Assembly (NCBI RefSeq): GCF_013340935.1
Contig: NZ_WHOS01000001.1
Coordinates: 62,001-126,000 of the forward strand
Direction: 5' to 3'
DNA length: 64,000 nt
From: Azospirillum melinis
GTDB taxonomy: Bacteria > Pseudomonadota > Alphaproteobacteria > Azospirillales > Azospirillaceae
Each line of letters opens with the position of its first letter. Within the stretch, counting starts at the first letter, position 1. The notes beneath the pieces are model-generated. The model was not told the DNA's origin. It did not search any database and saw nothing but the letters and a program-made list of their open reading frames with translations. This document shows positions 29,901 to 37,676 of this stretch, piece by piece. The position numbers were made by a program, and so were the translations under genes.

Positions 29901-30602
29901 TTAGAGGCACTCGTTCAGAACAACCGCATCGCGCACGCTTCGGACGACCTCGGCAACCCTGTCCGGGTCGATTGCGTCGCGCCGCGCGCCGCCCTGGCAA
30001 AGCGCGCCGCGGAAGCCGAGGATCGAGGGCCCTAGCGCAGCCAGAGGACCGATGTCGGCAAGCCTCAGCGACCCCGCCAGCCCGGCCAGCAGTCTGGCCT
30101 CGCGCACCTGCCCGATGAAGGCGGCCAGAGCGTCGGCCGACAGATGATCGCGCAGGGTGCGGCCATCCTTCAGGCCGGTGTCGAGCATCACGCCGGCAAA
30201 GCCGGCATCGGCCATGGCGCGGACCAGTTCGGGGGTGGGCGCGGTCAGGTCGGCCAGGATGACGCCGACCAGGGCGGCGGCGCCGCGCGCCCGTGCTGCC
30301 GCGGCGATGCAGGCATGCGGATCGCCCCCGGCCATAATGCCTATCTTCACGATGTCGACACCCGTGGCCGCCGTCCGGGAAACCGCCGCCGCCATGACTG
30401 CCGGGTCCATCGGCAGATCGCCGATGGTGGCGCTGACCGGTCTGCGTCCATCGACCGTTCGCAGGCAGGCGTCGATAATGTTGGCCGGCAGCGCACCCAG
30501 GGCACCGTCGTCCGGGTTCTTCAGATCGATCAGGTCGGCCCCGGCTGTCACGGCGATCCCGGCTTCCACGGGATTGGTCACGCTGGCGAGCATGCGGATC
30601 AT
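29901..30602 (-). CDS. mfnB: (5-formylfuran-3-yl)methyl phosphate synthase
   Basis: 233 residues, the usual length for MfnB (UPF0264/DUF556). It condenses two glyceraldehyde-3-phosphates into the furan ring precursor of methanofuran. Visible: MLASVTNPVEAGIAVTAGAD, Schiff-base lysine K28 in ADLIDLKNPDDGALGALP, VDIVKIGIMAGGD, and GVMLDTGLKDGRTLRDHL. ATG at 30602 overlaps the upstream DUF447-type gene stop (ATGA). Last of a coupled minus-strand chain of cofactor genes. In bacteria this gene is found only with the H4MPT/methylofuran C1 pathway, matching its place here. Confidence 0.93.
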   Translation of the reverse strand: MIRMLASVTNPVEAGIAVTAGADLIDLKNPDDGALGALPANIIDACLRTVDGRRPVSATIGDLPMDPAVMAAAVSRTAATGVDIVKIGIMAGGDPHACIAAAARARGAAALVGVILADLTAPTPELVRAMADAGFAGVMLDTGLKDGRTLRDHLSADALAAFIGQVREARLLAGLAGSLRLADIGPLAALGPSILGFRGALCQGGARRDAIDPDRVAEVVRSVRDAVVLNECL

Positions 30603-31219
30603 GAGGACACCTGTTGTTTTGCCATATCGTCCGCAACGGGGCCGGCGGGCGGTTCTGCCGCGAGACTTTCGGACCGGAAGGCCGTCACGCGGTCGGACAG
30701 CCAGCCCCAGGCTTCCCGCTCGCGGTCTCCGGCGGTCTTCTCGACGGCGATGGCAAGGTAGGCCATTTCCCGCTCCACCTTCTCCCAGGGCAGCATGTGC
30801 AGCCGGCTGCACAGGATCGCCGCCTCGATCACAGCGGCGGCGGCACGGTTGTGGCCCTCGAAGGGCCGATGCGCCTCCCGATGGACGGTCCGGCAATGGA
30901 AACGCGGGCGCACCGGGTCGGCCTCGATCCGGACCACCTCCACCTCCCAGTGGGCGAGGCTGTCGACCAGACGCACGCCAACGATGGCGGTTGCCGGGAC
31001 CAGCGGCCAGTTCCGCCGCCCGGTCAGGCAGCCGGCGAACAGGCGCGCATCGTCGGTGAAATTGATCACGGCCCGGCCGGTGGCTTCGAGCGCGTTGAGC
31101 GTGACGGAGGGGCGGAAGGGCGCGATCACCAGATCGTCCGCGGTCCGCGTCACTCCGAAGGGGGCGATGTGCGGAGTCCCGTCGGCGCCCAGCGTGGTGA
31201 CGATGGTTTCGATGATCAT
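30599..31219 (-). CDS. DUF447-type protein of the H4MPT cluster (flavin-reductase-like barrel)
   Basis: 206 residues; begins MIIETIVTTLGADGTPHIAP and continues with FGVTRTADDLVIAPFRPSVT, a split-barrel pattern like FMN-binding flavin reductases. I recognise it as the DUF447 family that accompanies H4MPT genes in methanogens and methylotrophs; no reaction is established that I know of. It overlaps the DHPS-like gene upstream (ATGA at 31216-31219) and mfnB downstream (ATGA at 30599-30602). Most likely a redox or assembly step in pterin or furan cofactor synthesis; inference. Confidence 0.85.
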   Translation of the reverse strand: MIIETIVTTLGADGTPHIAPFGVTRTADDLVIAPFRPSVTLNALEATGRAVINFTDDARLFAGCLTGRRNWPLVPATAIVGVRLVDSLAHWEVEVVRIEADPVRPRFHCRTVHREAHRPFEGHNRAAAAVIEAAILCSRLHMLPWEKVEREMAYLAIAVEKTAGDREREAWGWLSDRVTAFRSESLAAEPPAGPVADDMAKQQVSS

Positions 31220-32640
31220 GATGTCTTTCCGCAGGCCCGCCGCCGCTCCTGCAAGGTCGTGCCCGCTGCTTTGAAGCCGTGCGGGTCGCTGCCTGCCTCC
31301 GCTTCCGGCGCCTCCTCCACCGTGCAGCCCCAGGTGAGATCCTCATCCTGGACGTAACGTTTGCCGAGTTGCCAGGCGAGGAAGGCCTTCTGCAACTCCA
31401 CCCCCATGTAGAAGGCGTGTCCGCCATCCTGCGCCAGACCGAGCAGGGGATAGAGCTGGTAAGGGTCGGTCGCCACATGGTGGCCGTCGCGGTTGTAGAC
31501 ATGGACCCCGTCCTCCGCCACCTCGACCCGGAAGGAGGGGTCGCGGATGTTGCGGGCGGTTTCCGCGATCTCGGCCGGCGTGCCGGCGTAGGGACGGCGG
31601 TCGCGCAGGGCCATCAGCCCGTCGTCGATGCCCTTCGGCAGGCTGCCGCTTTCCGCGGCGGCATGCATGATCCGCCGCGCCCGGTCGGCCTCGCGCACCG
31701 CGGTGCGGGCATGCGGGCTGACCTGAAGGGTGAGGACCGCGCCGATCGACAGTTCCGACACCATGCCCATCAGCAGTGCCGTCGTGCCCGTGGTGTCGGC
31801 GTCGGTCAGCTCGGTCAGGTTGCCGATGCCCATCAGCATCCCGATGTCGGGATAGCGCCGGCGCAGGGCGTGATAGCGCACCACCGAGTCCGTGAAGCCG
31901 TAATGGATGGGGTCGAGCACCGGGTCGGCCAGGAAACGCCGGCCGGCGGTTTGCAGCCGGTCGATGGCGCGGCACAGCGATTCCAGGTCGCGCGGCTTGG
32001 CCGGAACCAGGATTGGCGTGGCGTCCGTCCGGTCCAGCACCCACAGCGTGTCCTCGCTGAGGCTGAGCAGGTAGGAGGCGCCAGCCGCCGCCCCGCGCAG
32101 CAGCTCGTCGGGGTCGGCGCTGTCGACGCTGACGCTGTGGCCGGCGGCGACCAGGGCGGAAACGGCAGCCTCCAGTCCCTCGAACCGTTCGCCCGGCTGG
32201 CAGCCGAGGTCGATGACGTCGGCGCCGTCGCGGCGCAGCCTTGCGGCGGTCTCCAGCAGATTGTCGATGGAACGGCGGGGCGCGTCGACGATCTCGGCGA
32301 AGATCGTCACCGCATGGGCGCTCAGGTCGGCCTGCGTTGCCCGCCCGCCGAGATAGGCGGGAATGTCGCGCAGCTCCTCCGGCCCGCGTTCGAAGGCGAC
32401 GCCGAAATGAGCGGACAATGCCGCCAGATCGCAGCGCGTCCTGCCGGGCAGGAGCACGCGCGCGCCGGGAGGCGGGGGCGGCAGGCGGCGCCTGATCAGC
32501 TCCTCGGTCATCAGGGCGGCGACACTGACGCCGATCTGCACCACGTCGAAGCGGAAGGGGGCGGGCGCCATCCCGTCGAGCATCGCCCGCAGGCGCGGCT
32601 CCGCCAGCTTTCCGGTCACGAAGACGAGGTGGTCAGACAT
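31216..32640 (-). CDS. Dihydropteroate-synthase-like protein of the H4MPT cluster
   Basis: 474 residues from ATG at 32640. A central TIM-barrel part resembles dihydropteroate synthase (TRCDLAALSAHFG leader, RRDGADVIDLGCQPGERFEG, HSVSVDSADPDELLRGAAAG), flanked by an N-terminal domain of about 130 and a long C-terminal part ending in a charged tail. In methanopterin synthesis the DHPS-type step joins the pterin diphosphate to beta-RFAP rather than p-aminobenzoate; this protein is the natural candidate. It overlaps the dmrB-like gene by 25 bases and the DUF447-type gene by 4. Reaction is inference; membership of the C1 cluster family is clear. Confidence 0.85.
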   Translation of the reverse strand: MSDHLVFVTGKLAEPRLRAMLDGMAPAPFRFDVVQIGVSVAALMTEELIRRRLPPPPPGARVLLPGRTRCDLAALSAHFGVAFERGPEELRDIPAYLGGRATQADLSAHAVTIFAEIVDAPRRSIDNLLETAARLRRDGADVIDLGCQPGERFEGLEAAVSALVAAGHSVSVDSADPDELLRGAAAGASYLLSLSEDTLWVLDRTDATPILVPAKPRDLESLCRAIDRLQTAGRRFLADPVLDPIHYGFTDSVVRYHALRRRYPDIGMLMGIGNLTELTDADTTGTTALLMGMVSELSIGAVLTLQVSPHARTAVREADRARRIMHAAAESGSLPKGIDDGLMALRDRRPYAGTPAEIAETARNIRDPSFRVEVAEDGVHVYNRDGHHVATDPYQLYPLLGLAQDGGHAFYMGVELQKAFLAWQLGKRYVQDEDLTWGCTVEEAPEAEAGSDPHGFKAAGTTLQERRRACGKTS

Positions 32641-33185
32641 TCCAGACGCGCCTTCAGCGCCGCTTCGAGTTCGGGAACGGTTTCGACGACGGCGGTTGCC
32701 TCGAACCCGCGCAGCCGTTCGACATTCTCCAGATCGATGCGCCGGGGATAGACCGGCACCATGCCGTGCGGGGCCTCGGTCATCATTTCCGGCGCGGTGT
32801 CGCAGGCGAAGACGATGCAGGGCACCCGGCATTTGCCGGCCTGGGCGAAGGCGTTGGTCGGCAGCGTGTCGGAAATCCCCTGCACGCATTTGGCGACCGT
32901 GTTGGAGGTCGCCGGCCCCACCACCAGCGTGTGGTATTCGCCGAAATAGAACCGCCCGATCTGCGGGGCGCTGGCGGCCCGGTCGCGGAACAGGCGGGTG
33001 CCGGGGGGGAAGTTGCCGTCGCGGCGGCGGTACATCCGCATGACCTCCTCGGCCGCCTTGCTGAGGAAGACGTCGAGGGGCGCCAGCCGCGCCATCAGGT
33101 CGAGCGTCTCCTTGATGTAATGGCCCGACCCGGTCAGCGCCCAGGCCAGCCGCGGCGGTGCCGGCGGGGGAGAGATGCTGTTCAT
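32616..33185 (-). CDS. dmrB: Dihydromethanopterin reductase-like flavoprotein
   Basis: 189 residues, flavoprotein family: LAWALTGSGHYIKETLDLMA at the N-terminus, then TLVVGPATSNTVAKCVQGIS and CDTAPEMMTEAPHGMVPVYP. This matches the archaeal-type flavoprotein DmrB that reduces dihydromethanopterin to H4MPT in bacteria such as Burkholderia. It would make the active C1 carrier from its dihydro form. It overlaps the amino-acid-kinase-like gene upstream (ATGA, 33182-33185) and the DHPS-like gene downstream. Symbol given on family resemblance. Confidence 0.82.
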   Translation of the reverse strand: MNSISPPPAPPRLAWALTGSGHYIKETLDLMARLAPLDVFLSKAAEEVMRMYRRRDGNFPPGTRLFRDRAASAPQIGRFYFGEYHTLVVGPATSNTVAKCVQGISDTLPTNAFAQAGKCRVPCIVFACDTAPEMMTEAPHGMVPVYPRRIDLENVERLRGFEATAVVETVPELEAALKARLECLTTSSS

Positions 33186-33883
33186 GCGCGCACGCTGGGC
33201 AGGGGCTCGACCTCGGGGCAGCGCAGCAGGGCGCAGCCGGGGATGCCGCGGCCCGCCAGCGCCTCTTCCATCAGGATGTGGTTGTCGCGATGGATGCACC
33301 AGCTGTCGCCGGCGAAGCGTGCGCGCCAGAACGGGAAAGCCGCGTCGACCAGCCCGTCGCGGGCCAGCGACGCCGCGTCGGTCGCCGCACAGGGGCAGGG
33401 GCCCGACTTGACCAGCACCAGCGCCGCCGCGTCCAGTTCCACCGCCAGCCATGCCGCGAGGCTGTCGGAGGTGACCTCCCAGCTTTCGGCGATCTCGGGC
33501 TGGTCGAGCGCCATGGCCGACGGCAGCCACACCGCCGGCATCCGCACCCGGATCAGCGACCGCAGCCGCTCCCGCGTCGCCGCCGGTTGCAGGGTCGGGC
33601 AGATGCCGTGCAGCATCAGCCCGAACTGTTCCATCGCCAGCAGGGCCATGCGGTGGGCGAGCCGGTCGTCGAAGCGCCAGTTGTCCTGGGCGTCGCGCAC
33701 GGCATCGGCGAAGGGCCCGCCGCCGGGCACGATCACCACGGGATGGAGATGGCCGGGCCGGGCGATCAGATCCAGCCAGGTTCCCAGCCGGTGCCAGTCG
33801 GACAGGCTGCCGCCGATCTTGATCACCCAGGGCCGCGCCGCGGGGGCTGGAGATCCGTCTTCGGGCGATGGGTTGGCCATCAT
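33182..33883 (-). CDS. mfnE: Amino-acid-kinase-fold protein, MfnE-like
   Basis: 233 residues from ATG at 33883 (MM start; 33880 is equivalent). Amino-acid kinase fold motifs: WVIKIGGSLSDWHRLGTWLD, PVVIVPGGGPFADAVRDAQ, SWEVTSDSLAAWLAVELDA and LVLVKSGPCPC. In methanogens MfnE of this fold activates aminomethylfuranmethyl phosphate to its diphosphate for coupling by MfnF; an MfnF-like gene is at 49055. Five bases separate it from the FolB-like stop; it is coupled to the dmrB-like gene. Function by family and context. Confidence 0.8.
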   Translation of the reverse strand: MMANPSPEDGSPAPAARPWVIKIGGSLSDWHRLGTWLDLIARPGHLHPVVIVPGGGPFADAVRDAQDNWRFDDRLAHRMALLAMEQFGLMLHGICPTLQPAATRERLRSLIRVRMPAVWLPSAMALDQPEIAESWEVTSDSLAAWLAVELDAAALVLVKSGPCPCAATDAASLARDGLVDAAFPFWRARFAGDSWCIHRDNHILMEEALAGRGIPGCALLRCPEVEPLPSVRA

Positions 33884-33887
33884 CGGG

Positions 33888-34385
33888 TCAGATCCGCCGG
33901 TCCGCCATCGCCAGCGGGCGGCGCGACGCCGGCAGGGATTGGCCCGGCATCTGGTCGCGGGTCCGCTCCAGCCGGATCCCCGGCACCGCGACGCCGTCAT
34001 AGATGTCCAGCTTCGCCACCGACACGCGGGCCGACTGCACCTGATCGTGGGCGAGGCACATGCGGGCGATCTTTTCCGCCAGCATCTCGACAAGGTTGGT
34101 GTGCTCGTCCATCAGGATCCGCTTCAGTCCGGACAGCAGGTCGTCGTAGGACAGCACGTCGCCGATGTCGTCGGAGAACTGGGCGCCGTCCTGGCGCACC
34201 TGCAGCAGCAGGTCGATGCGCACCCGCTGAGGCGCGTCACGCTCATAATCGAAGACGCCGATCCGGCAGGGCAGGATGACGTTTTCCAGGAACAGCTCGT
34301 AAAGGCCGGCAGGGATGGTGGACAGCCTGGAGTCGGCGGCGGTCAGGCCACGCGCGCATTGGGCGGAAAGAATCGCGTCTAGCAT
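33888..34385 (-). CDS. Dihydroneopterin aldolase-like protein (FolB family)
   Basis: 165 residues. FolB-type core: LYELFLENVILPCRIGVFDY, RVRIDLLLQVRQ, VLSYDDLLSGLKRILMDEHT, and catalytic-loop NLVEMLAEKIARMCL. It would make 6-hydroxymethyl-dihydropterin, the pterin half of H4MPT (and folate). N-terminal 27 residues and C-terminal 20 residues extend beyond a minimal FolB. First of a six-gene closely spaced or overlapping minus-strand chain to mfnB. The 191 bases upstream (34386-34576) separate it from the GlxA-family regulator and may hold its promoter. Confidence 0.87.
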   Translation of the reverse strand: MLDAILSAQCARGLTAADSRLSTIPAGLYELFLENVILPCRIGVFDYERDAPQRVRIDLLLQVRQDGAQFSDDIGDVLSYDDLLSGLKRILMDEHTNLVEMLAEKIARMCLAHDQVQSARVSVAKLDIYDGVAVPGIRLERTRDQMPGQSLPASRRPLAMADRRI

Positions 34386-34576
34386 CGGTGCCGTCCTCCT
34401 GGCTGTTGTCCGGCGGGGCCGAGCGTGGAACTGGTGTCGGGCGGGCCGCATTTGTACCTTACCGACCTCCGGAGGGCGGCATCTGTTCGAACGCGACAGC
34501 AATCTGGCGATTTCCGCCGCCCCATGCCTGTTTTCCTCGATCCGGTCCCGCTTGATCGTCCGCCCCCGCTGCGGCG

Positions 34577-35596
34577 TCAGGTCAGGCCGGCGAACTCATG
34601 CGCGGCGGCAAGTGGGCTGTGACGCTGGCTCTGACGGTCGCTGCGCGGGGCGATGCCGAAATGGTCGCGGTAGCATTTGCTGAAATGGGTGGCGGAGATG
34701 AAGCCGCAGCTGATCGACACCTCCATCACCGACATGCGGGTCTGGCACAGCAGCTGCCGCGCCCGCTTCATCCGGAGGCCGAGATAGTATTTGGCCGGCG
34801 AGCAGTTCATGTATTTGCGGAACAGCCGTTCCAGATTCCGGCGGGATTGGCCGAGTTCCGCGGCGAGCGTCAGCAGATCCAGCGGTTCCTCGATGTTGGC
34901 CTGCATCACCGCCACCGCGGCGTGGAGATCCTCATGGTCCAGCACCGGATTGGCTTGCAGCTCCTCCTGCTGGCGGATGCTGCCGGCGCGGATCTTGGTG
35001 TGCAGAAGCTGCTCGGCGATGTCCATCGCCAGCTTCTCGCCATGGCGCGCGGCGATCAGGTGCAGCATCATGTCGGTGGCGGCGGTGCCGCCCGCGCAGG
35101 TGAAGCGGTTGCGGTCGATGGTGAACAGCTCGCCGGTCGCTTCGATCTCCGGGAAGGTTTCGGCGAAGCCGGCCATGTTCTCCCAATGGATGGTGCAGCG
35201 GTAGCCGTTCAGCAGGCCGGCCCGGGCCAGGATATGGCTGGCCGTGCACAGGGCGCCGAAGGCGATCCCCTGGGCGGCCGAACGCCGCATCCACGAGAAC
35301 ATCGCCCGATCCTCATACCAGTGGCCGCCGATGCCGCTGCACACCATCACGGTGGACAGCGGGGGTGCGTCGGCGATGGCGTGGTCGACGCAGACGCCGA
35401 TGCCGTTGCTGGCCCGCTGTACGCCGCCGGTCGGGGAAAGCAGCACCCAGCGATACAACTCCTTGCCGCTGATGTGGTTGGCGAGGCGGAGAGGCTCAAC
35501 CGCCGCGGTGAATGCGATCATGGAGAAATCGGGAACCAGGAGAAAACCGACTGTGTCGGCCTGGGAAACGCCGGATTGCTGCTCGTTGCACTTCAT
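34577..35596 (-). CDS. GlxA-family AraC-type regulator (GbdR-like)
   Basis: 339 residues. N-terminal DJ-1/PfpI domain at about 12-200 (GFLLVPDFSMIAFTAAVEPL, GALCTASHILARAGLLNGY, AGGTAATDMMLHLIAA) and a C-terminal AraC/XylS double helix-turn-helix at about 225-330 (LGQSRRNLERLFRKYMNCSP, SISCGFISATHFSKCYRDHF). GbdR, which activates glycine betaine and dimethylglycine catabolism in Pseudomonas, has this layout. The dgcA-dgcB genes 25 kb away make that role attractive, and its place between fhc and cofactor genes suggests a link to C1 oxidation. Ligand not proven. Confidence 0.9.
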   Translation of the reverse strand: MKCNEQQSGVSQADTVGFLLVPDFSMIAFTAAVEPLRLANHISGKELYRWVLLSPTGGVQRASNGIGVCVDHAIADAPPLSTVMVCSGIGGHWYEDRAMFSWMRRSAAQGIAFGALCTASHILARAGLLNGYRCTIHWENMAGFAETFPEIEATGELFTIDRNRFTCAGGTAATDMMLHLIAARHGEKLAMDIAEQLLHTKIRAGSIRQQEELQANPVLDHEDLHAAVAVMQANIEEPLDLLTLAAELGQSRRNLERLFRKYMNCSPAKYYLGLRMKRARQLLCQTRMSVMEVSISCGFISATHFSKCYRDHFGIAPRSDRQSQRHSPLAAAHEFAGLT

Positions 35597-35964
35597 TGTC
35601 CCGTGCCCCTCTTCCGCTTTCCTGTTCGTATCGTCGTGGGTCGCGAATGGTCGGCGAACACGCTGTTTACCCGCGGCCTTGTTTGCAGTGGCGGCCGCGT
35701 TCGGATGGGCGGGGATCGGTCCCTTTGCGCACCATCAAGTTTTTATGACAAGCAGCCTACGCAGGTCGGGGCCCTGCGACATTGAACAAAGCGGACATAA
35801 TCCTTGAAGGAGCGCGACGTTGATCGAGTCGGGATTGTTTTTCATGCAAATCATCCGTGTGCACGAACGATAGCACCATCCGCCGGAGCATCCACGTTCT
35901 CTCTATGAGGTAGCCCTCCTTTCCCCGAAGGGTCGCTGCCCGCTGGCCTTCGGCCAGGGAGCTT
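35597..35964. other. 368-base intergenic region between GlxA-family gene and fhcC
   Basis: No gene supported. It is less GC-rich than its surroundings in 35740-35900 (several T-runs), fitting a promoter for the GlxA-family gene on the minus strand. Near the fhcC stop there is a short hairpin, CTGGCC (35943-35948) and GGCCAG (35952-35957), with no U-run; weak evidence for an fhc transcript end. Confidence 0.5.
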
Positions 35965-36774
35965 TCACAGGCAGGCCAGCAGCTCGCCACGCCCACCGAA
36001 CCCACGGTCGCCCAGCCAGCGCCGCGCCCGTCCGGTCAGGCCCCGGCAGGCGGGCGGCACTTCGTTAAGCCCCGACAGGTGATTGTCCAGAAGCGACAGG
36101 AAGGGCAGCCGGTTGAGGCCGCAATCGGCGAAGCCCGGCAGCGGATCGATCTCGCCTCGGAACAGAATGGTGCCGTTGCGCATGCCATGGCCGATGAAGG
36201 CACCCGGCCTGCCGCCGATCAGCAGGCTGCCGGCATTCATGTGCAGGGCGGCGTAGGCGCCGGTATTGCCGCCGATGGCGATCAGCCCGCGGCGCATGCG
36301 CTCGCCGGCGCGGTCGCCGCATGTGCCATGGACCAGGATCCGCCCGCCGGTCATCCCGGCCCGCTCGCCGGGGAGGGCGCCGCCCAACTCGTTGCCGGCG
36401 TCGCCCCGGACGATCAGCTCGCCGCCTTGCATGGACGCACCCGCCGCCAGCCCTGCCGCCCCTTCCACCAGCAGCGAGCCGCCGCTCATGCCGGTGCCGG
36501 CGCGGTGGCCGACCGGTCCGGCAACCCGTATGATGCCGCCCGCTAGTCCGGCCCCGACGAAGTCGAGCCGCTCGTCGCCCTCCAGTTCCACGATGTCGCC
36601 CGGGTTGCCCGACAGGTCGAACAGGTCGCCCACCGCGACATGGCCCCGGCCGAGCCGCAGAGGCAAGGCGGCGATTTCCGACAAGGCCAACTCCGCCAAC
36701 CGGTGTGGCAGCAGGGGGGAGGCGTCGATGCGGCCGGTCAGCGGGCCTTTCAGACGGAAGCTCAGCACGCTCAT
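35965..36774 (-). CDS. fhcC: Formyltransferase/hydrolase complex subunit C
   Basis: 269 residues, a right-handed parallel beta-helix of GX-rich repeats like GltB C-terminal/FmdC: GDIVELEGDERLDFVGAGLA, GPVGHRAGTGMSGGSLLVEG, GNELGGALPGERAGMTGGRI, GDRAGERMRRGLIAIGGNTG. Scaffold of the Fhc complex, which moves the formyl group from H4MPT to methanofuran and hydrolyses it to formate. ATG overlaps the fhcD stop (ATGA, 36771-36774). Order on the transcript is fhcB-A-D-C. Confidence 0.95.
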   Translation of the reverse strand: MSVLSFRLKGPLTGRIDASPLLPHRLAELALSEIAALPLRLGRGHVAVGDLFDLSGNPGDIVELEGDERLDFVGAGLAGGIIRVAGPVGHRAGTGMSGGSLLVEGAAGLAAGASMQGGELIVRGDAGNELGGALPGERAGMTGGRILVHGTCGDRAGERMRRGLIAIGGNTGAYAALHMNAGSLLIGGRPGAFIGHGMRNGTILFRGEIDPLPGFADCGLNRLPFLSLLDNHLSGLNEVPPACRGLTGRARRWLGDRGFGGRGELLACL

Positions 36775-37676
36775 GGCAGCAGCTCGTAAAGGTGGAAATG
36801 GTGGCGGCCCAGCTTGCCGCCGTAATTGCCGGCGGTGACGCCCCAGATGCCGGAGCCGCGCCCGCGTTCGATCAGGCATTTCAGCCCGGCCGTGGTGGCG
36901 GCCGCGACATCGGCGGCGGTCAGCCCGTCGATGACGATCTCCAGCACCGATTCGACCTCGGCCGGCAGGCGGGAGCGGGGCAGGCCGCGCAGTGTCGGAC
37001 AATAGGCGTCGTTGGTGGAGGCCGGCATCCCCTTGTACTTCGCCCCGATCTTGGAGCCGGAGCGGACGACCCCGCCGGGAAAGGGCAGCACCACGTTGGG
37101 CACGGCGCGCATGGCGTCCGCCGCCGCTTCCGCTGCCTCCAGCGCCGCTGTCCGCGCATCGGCAAGGATCAGCAGATTGCCGCCGCCGACCGCGGGGACG
37201 CTCCAGCTCGATTCCTCGCACAGGAACTCGCCGTCCATCACCGGGATGCGCCAGTAGCGCCGGCCGCACAGCAGCTTCGACATCTGCTGGCCGTCGCCGA
37301 AATAGCGCAGCTTCCGGCCCAGCGGGATCAGATCCTCCTTCACCCCGCGCGGCACGCCGGAAAAGCAGGCGGTACCGGGACAGGTCAGGATGCACTGGCC
37401 GACGCGGGTCTCCACCTGCTTTCCCAGAACGCTGCGTCCGGTGGCGAAGAACAGCAGGGCCACGCCTGGGCGCCCGTCGGGAGTTTCCTCCGGCGCCAGC
37501 TCCCGCTCGATCCCGGCTTCGCAGCCACAGGCGATGACCGAGGTGGCGAAACCGGTGGCGGCCATGCCGGCATGGCGTGCCCAGGCCGGCGTGTCGGCGG
37601 TCACGATCAGCCGGGTCGCCTTCATGTCGAAAGCCTCGGCATAAGTGTTTTCGATATGGATGCCGTTCAGAAGCAT
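36771..37676 (-). CDS. fhcD: Formylmethanofuran:H4MPT formyltransferase (Fhc subunit D)
   Basis: 301 residues from ATG at 37676, the usual Ftr length. Motifs: INGIHIENTYAEAFDMKATR-type start (LLNGIHIENTYAEAF), GFATSVIACGCEAGIERELA, RGVKEDLIPLGRKLRYFGDG and KYKGMPASTNDAYCPTLRGL. It transfers the formyl group between formyl-H4MPT and methanofuran in the cytoplasm. It overlaps fhcA by 10 bases and fhcC by 4. Confidence 0.96.
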   Translation of the reverse strand: MLLNGIHIENTYAEAFDMKATRLIVTADTPAWARHAGMAATGFATSVIACGCEAGIERELAPEETPDGRPGVALLFFATGRSVLGKQVETRVGQCILTCPGTACFSGVPRGVKEDLIPLGRKLRYFGDGQQMSKLLCGRRYWRIPVMDGEFLCEESSWSVPAVGGGNLLILADARTAALEAAEAAADAMRAVPNVVLPFPGGVVRSGSKIGAKYKGMPASTNDAYCPTLRGLPRSRLPAEVESVLEIVIDGLTAADVAAATTAGLKCLIERGRGSGIWGVTAGNYGGKLGRHHFHLYELLP

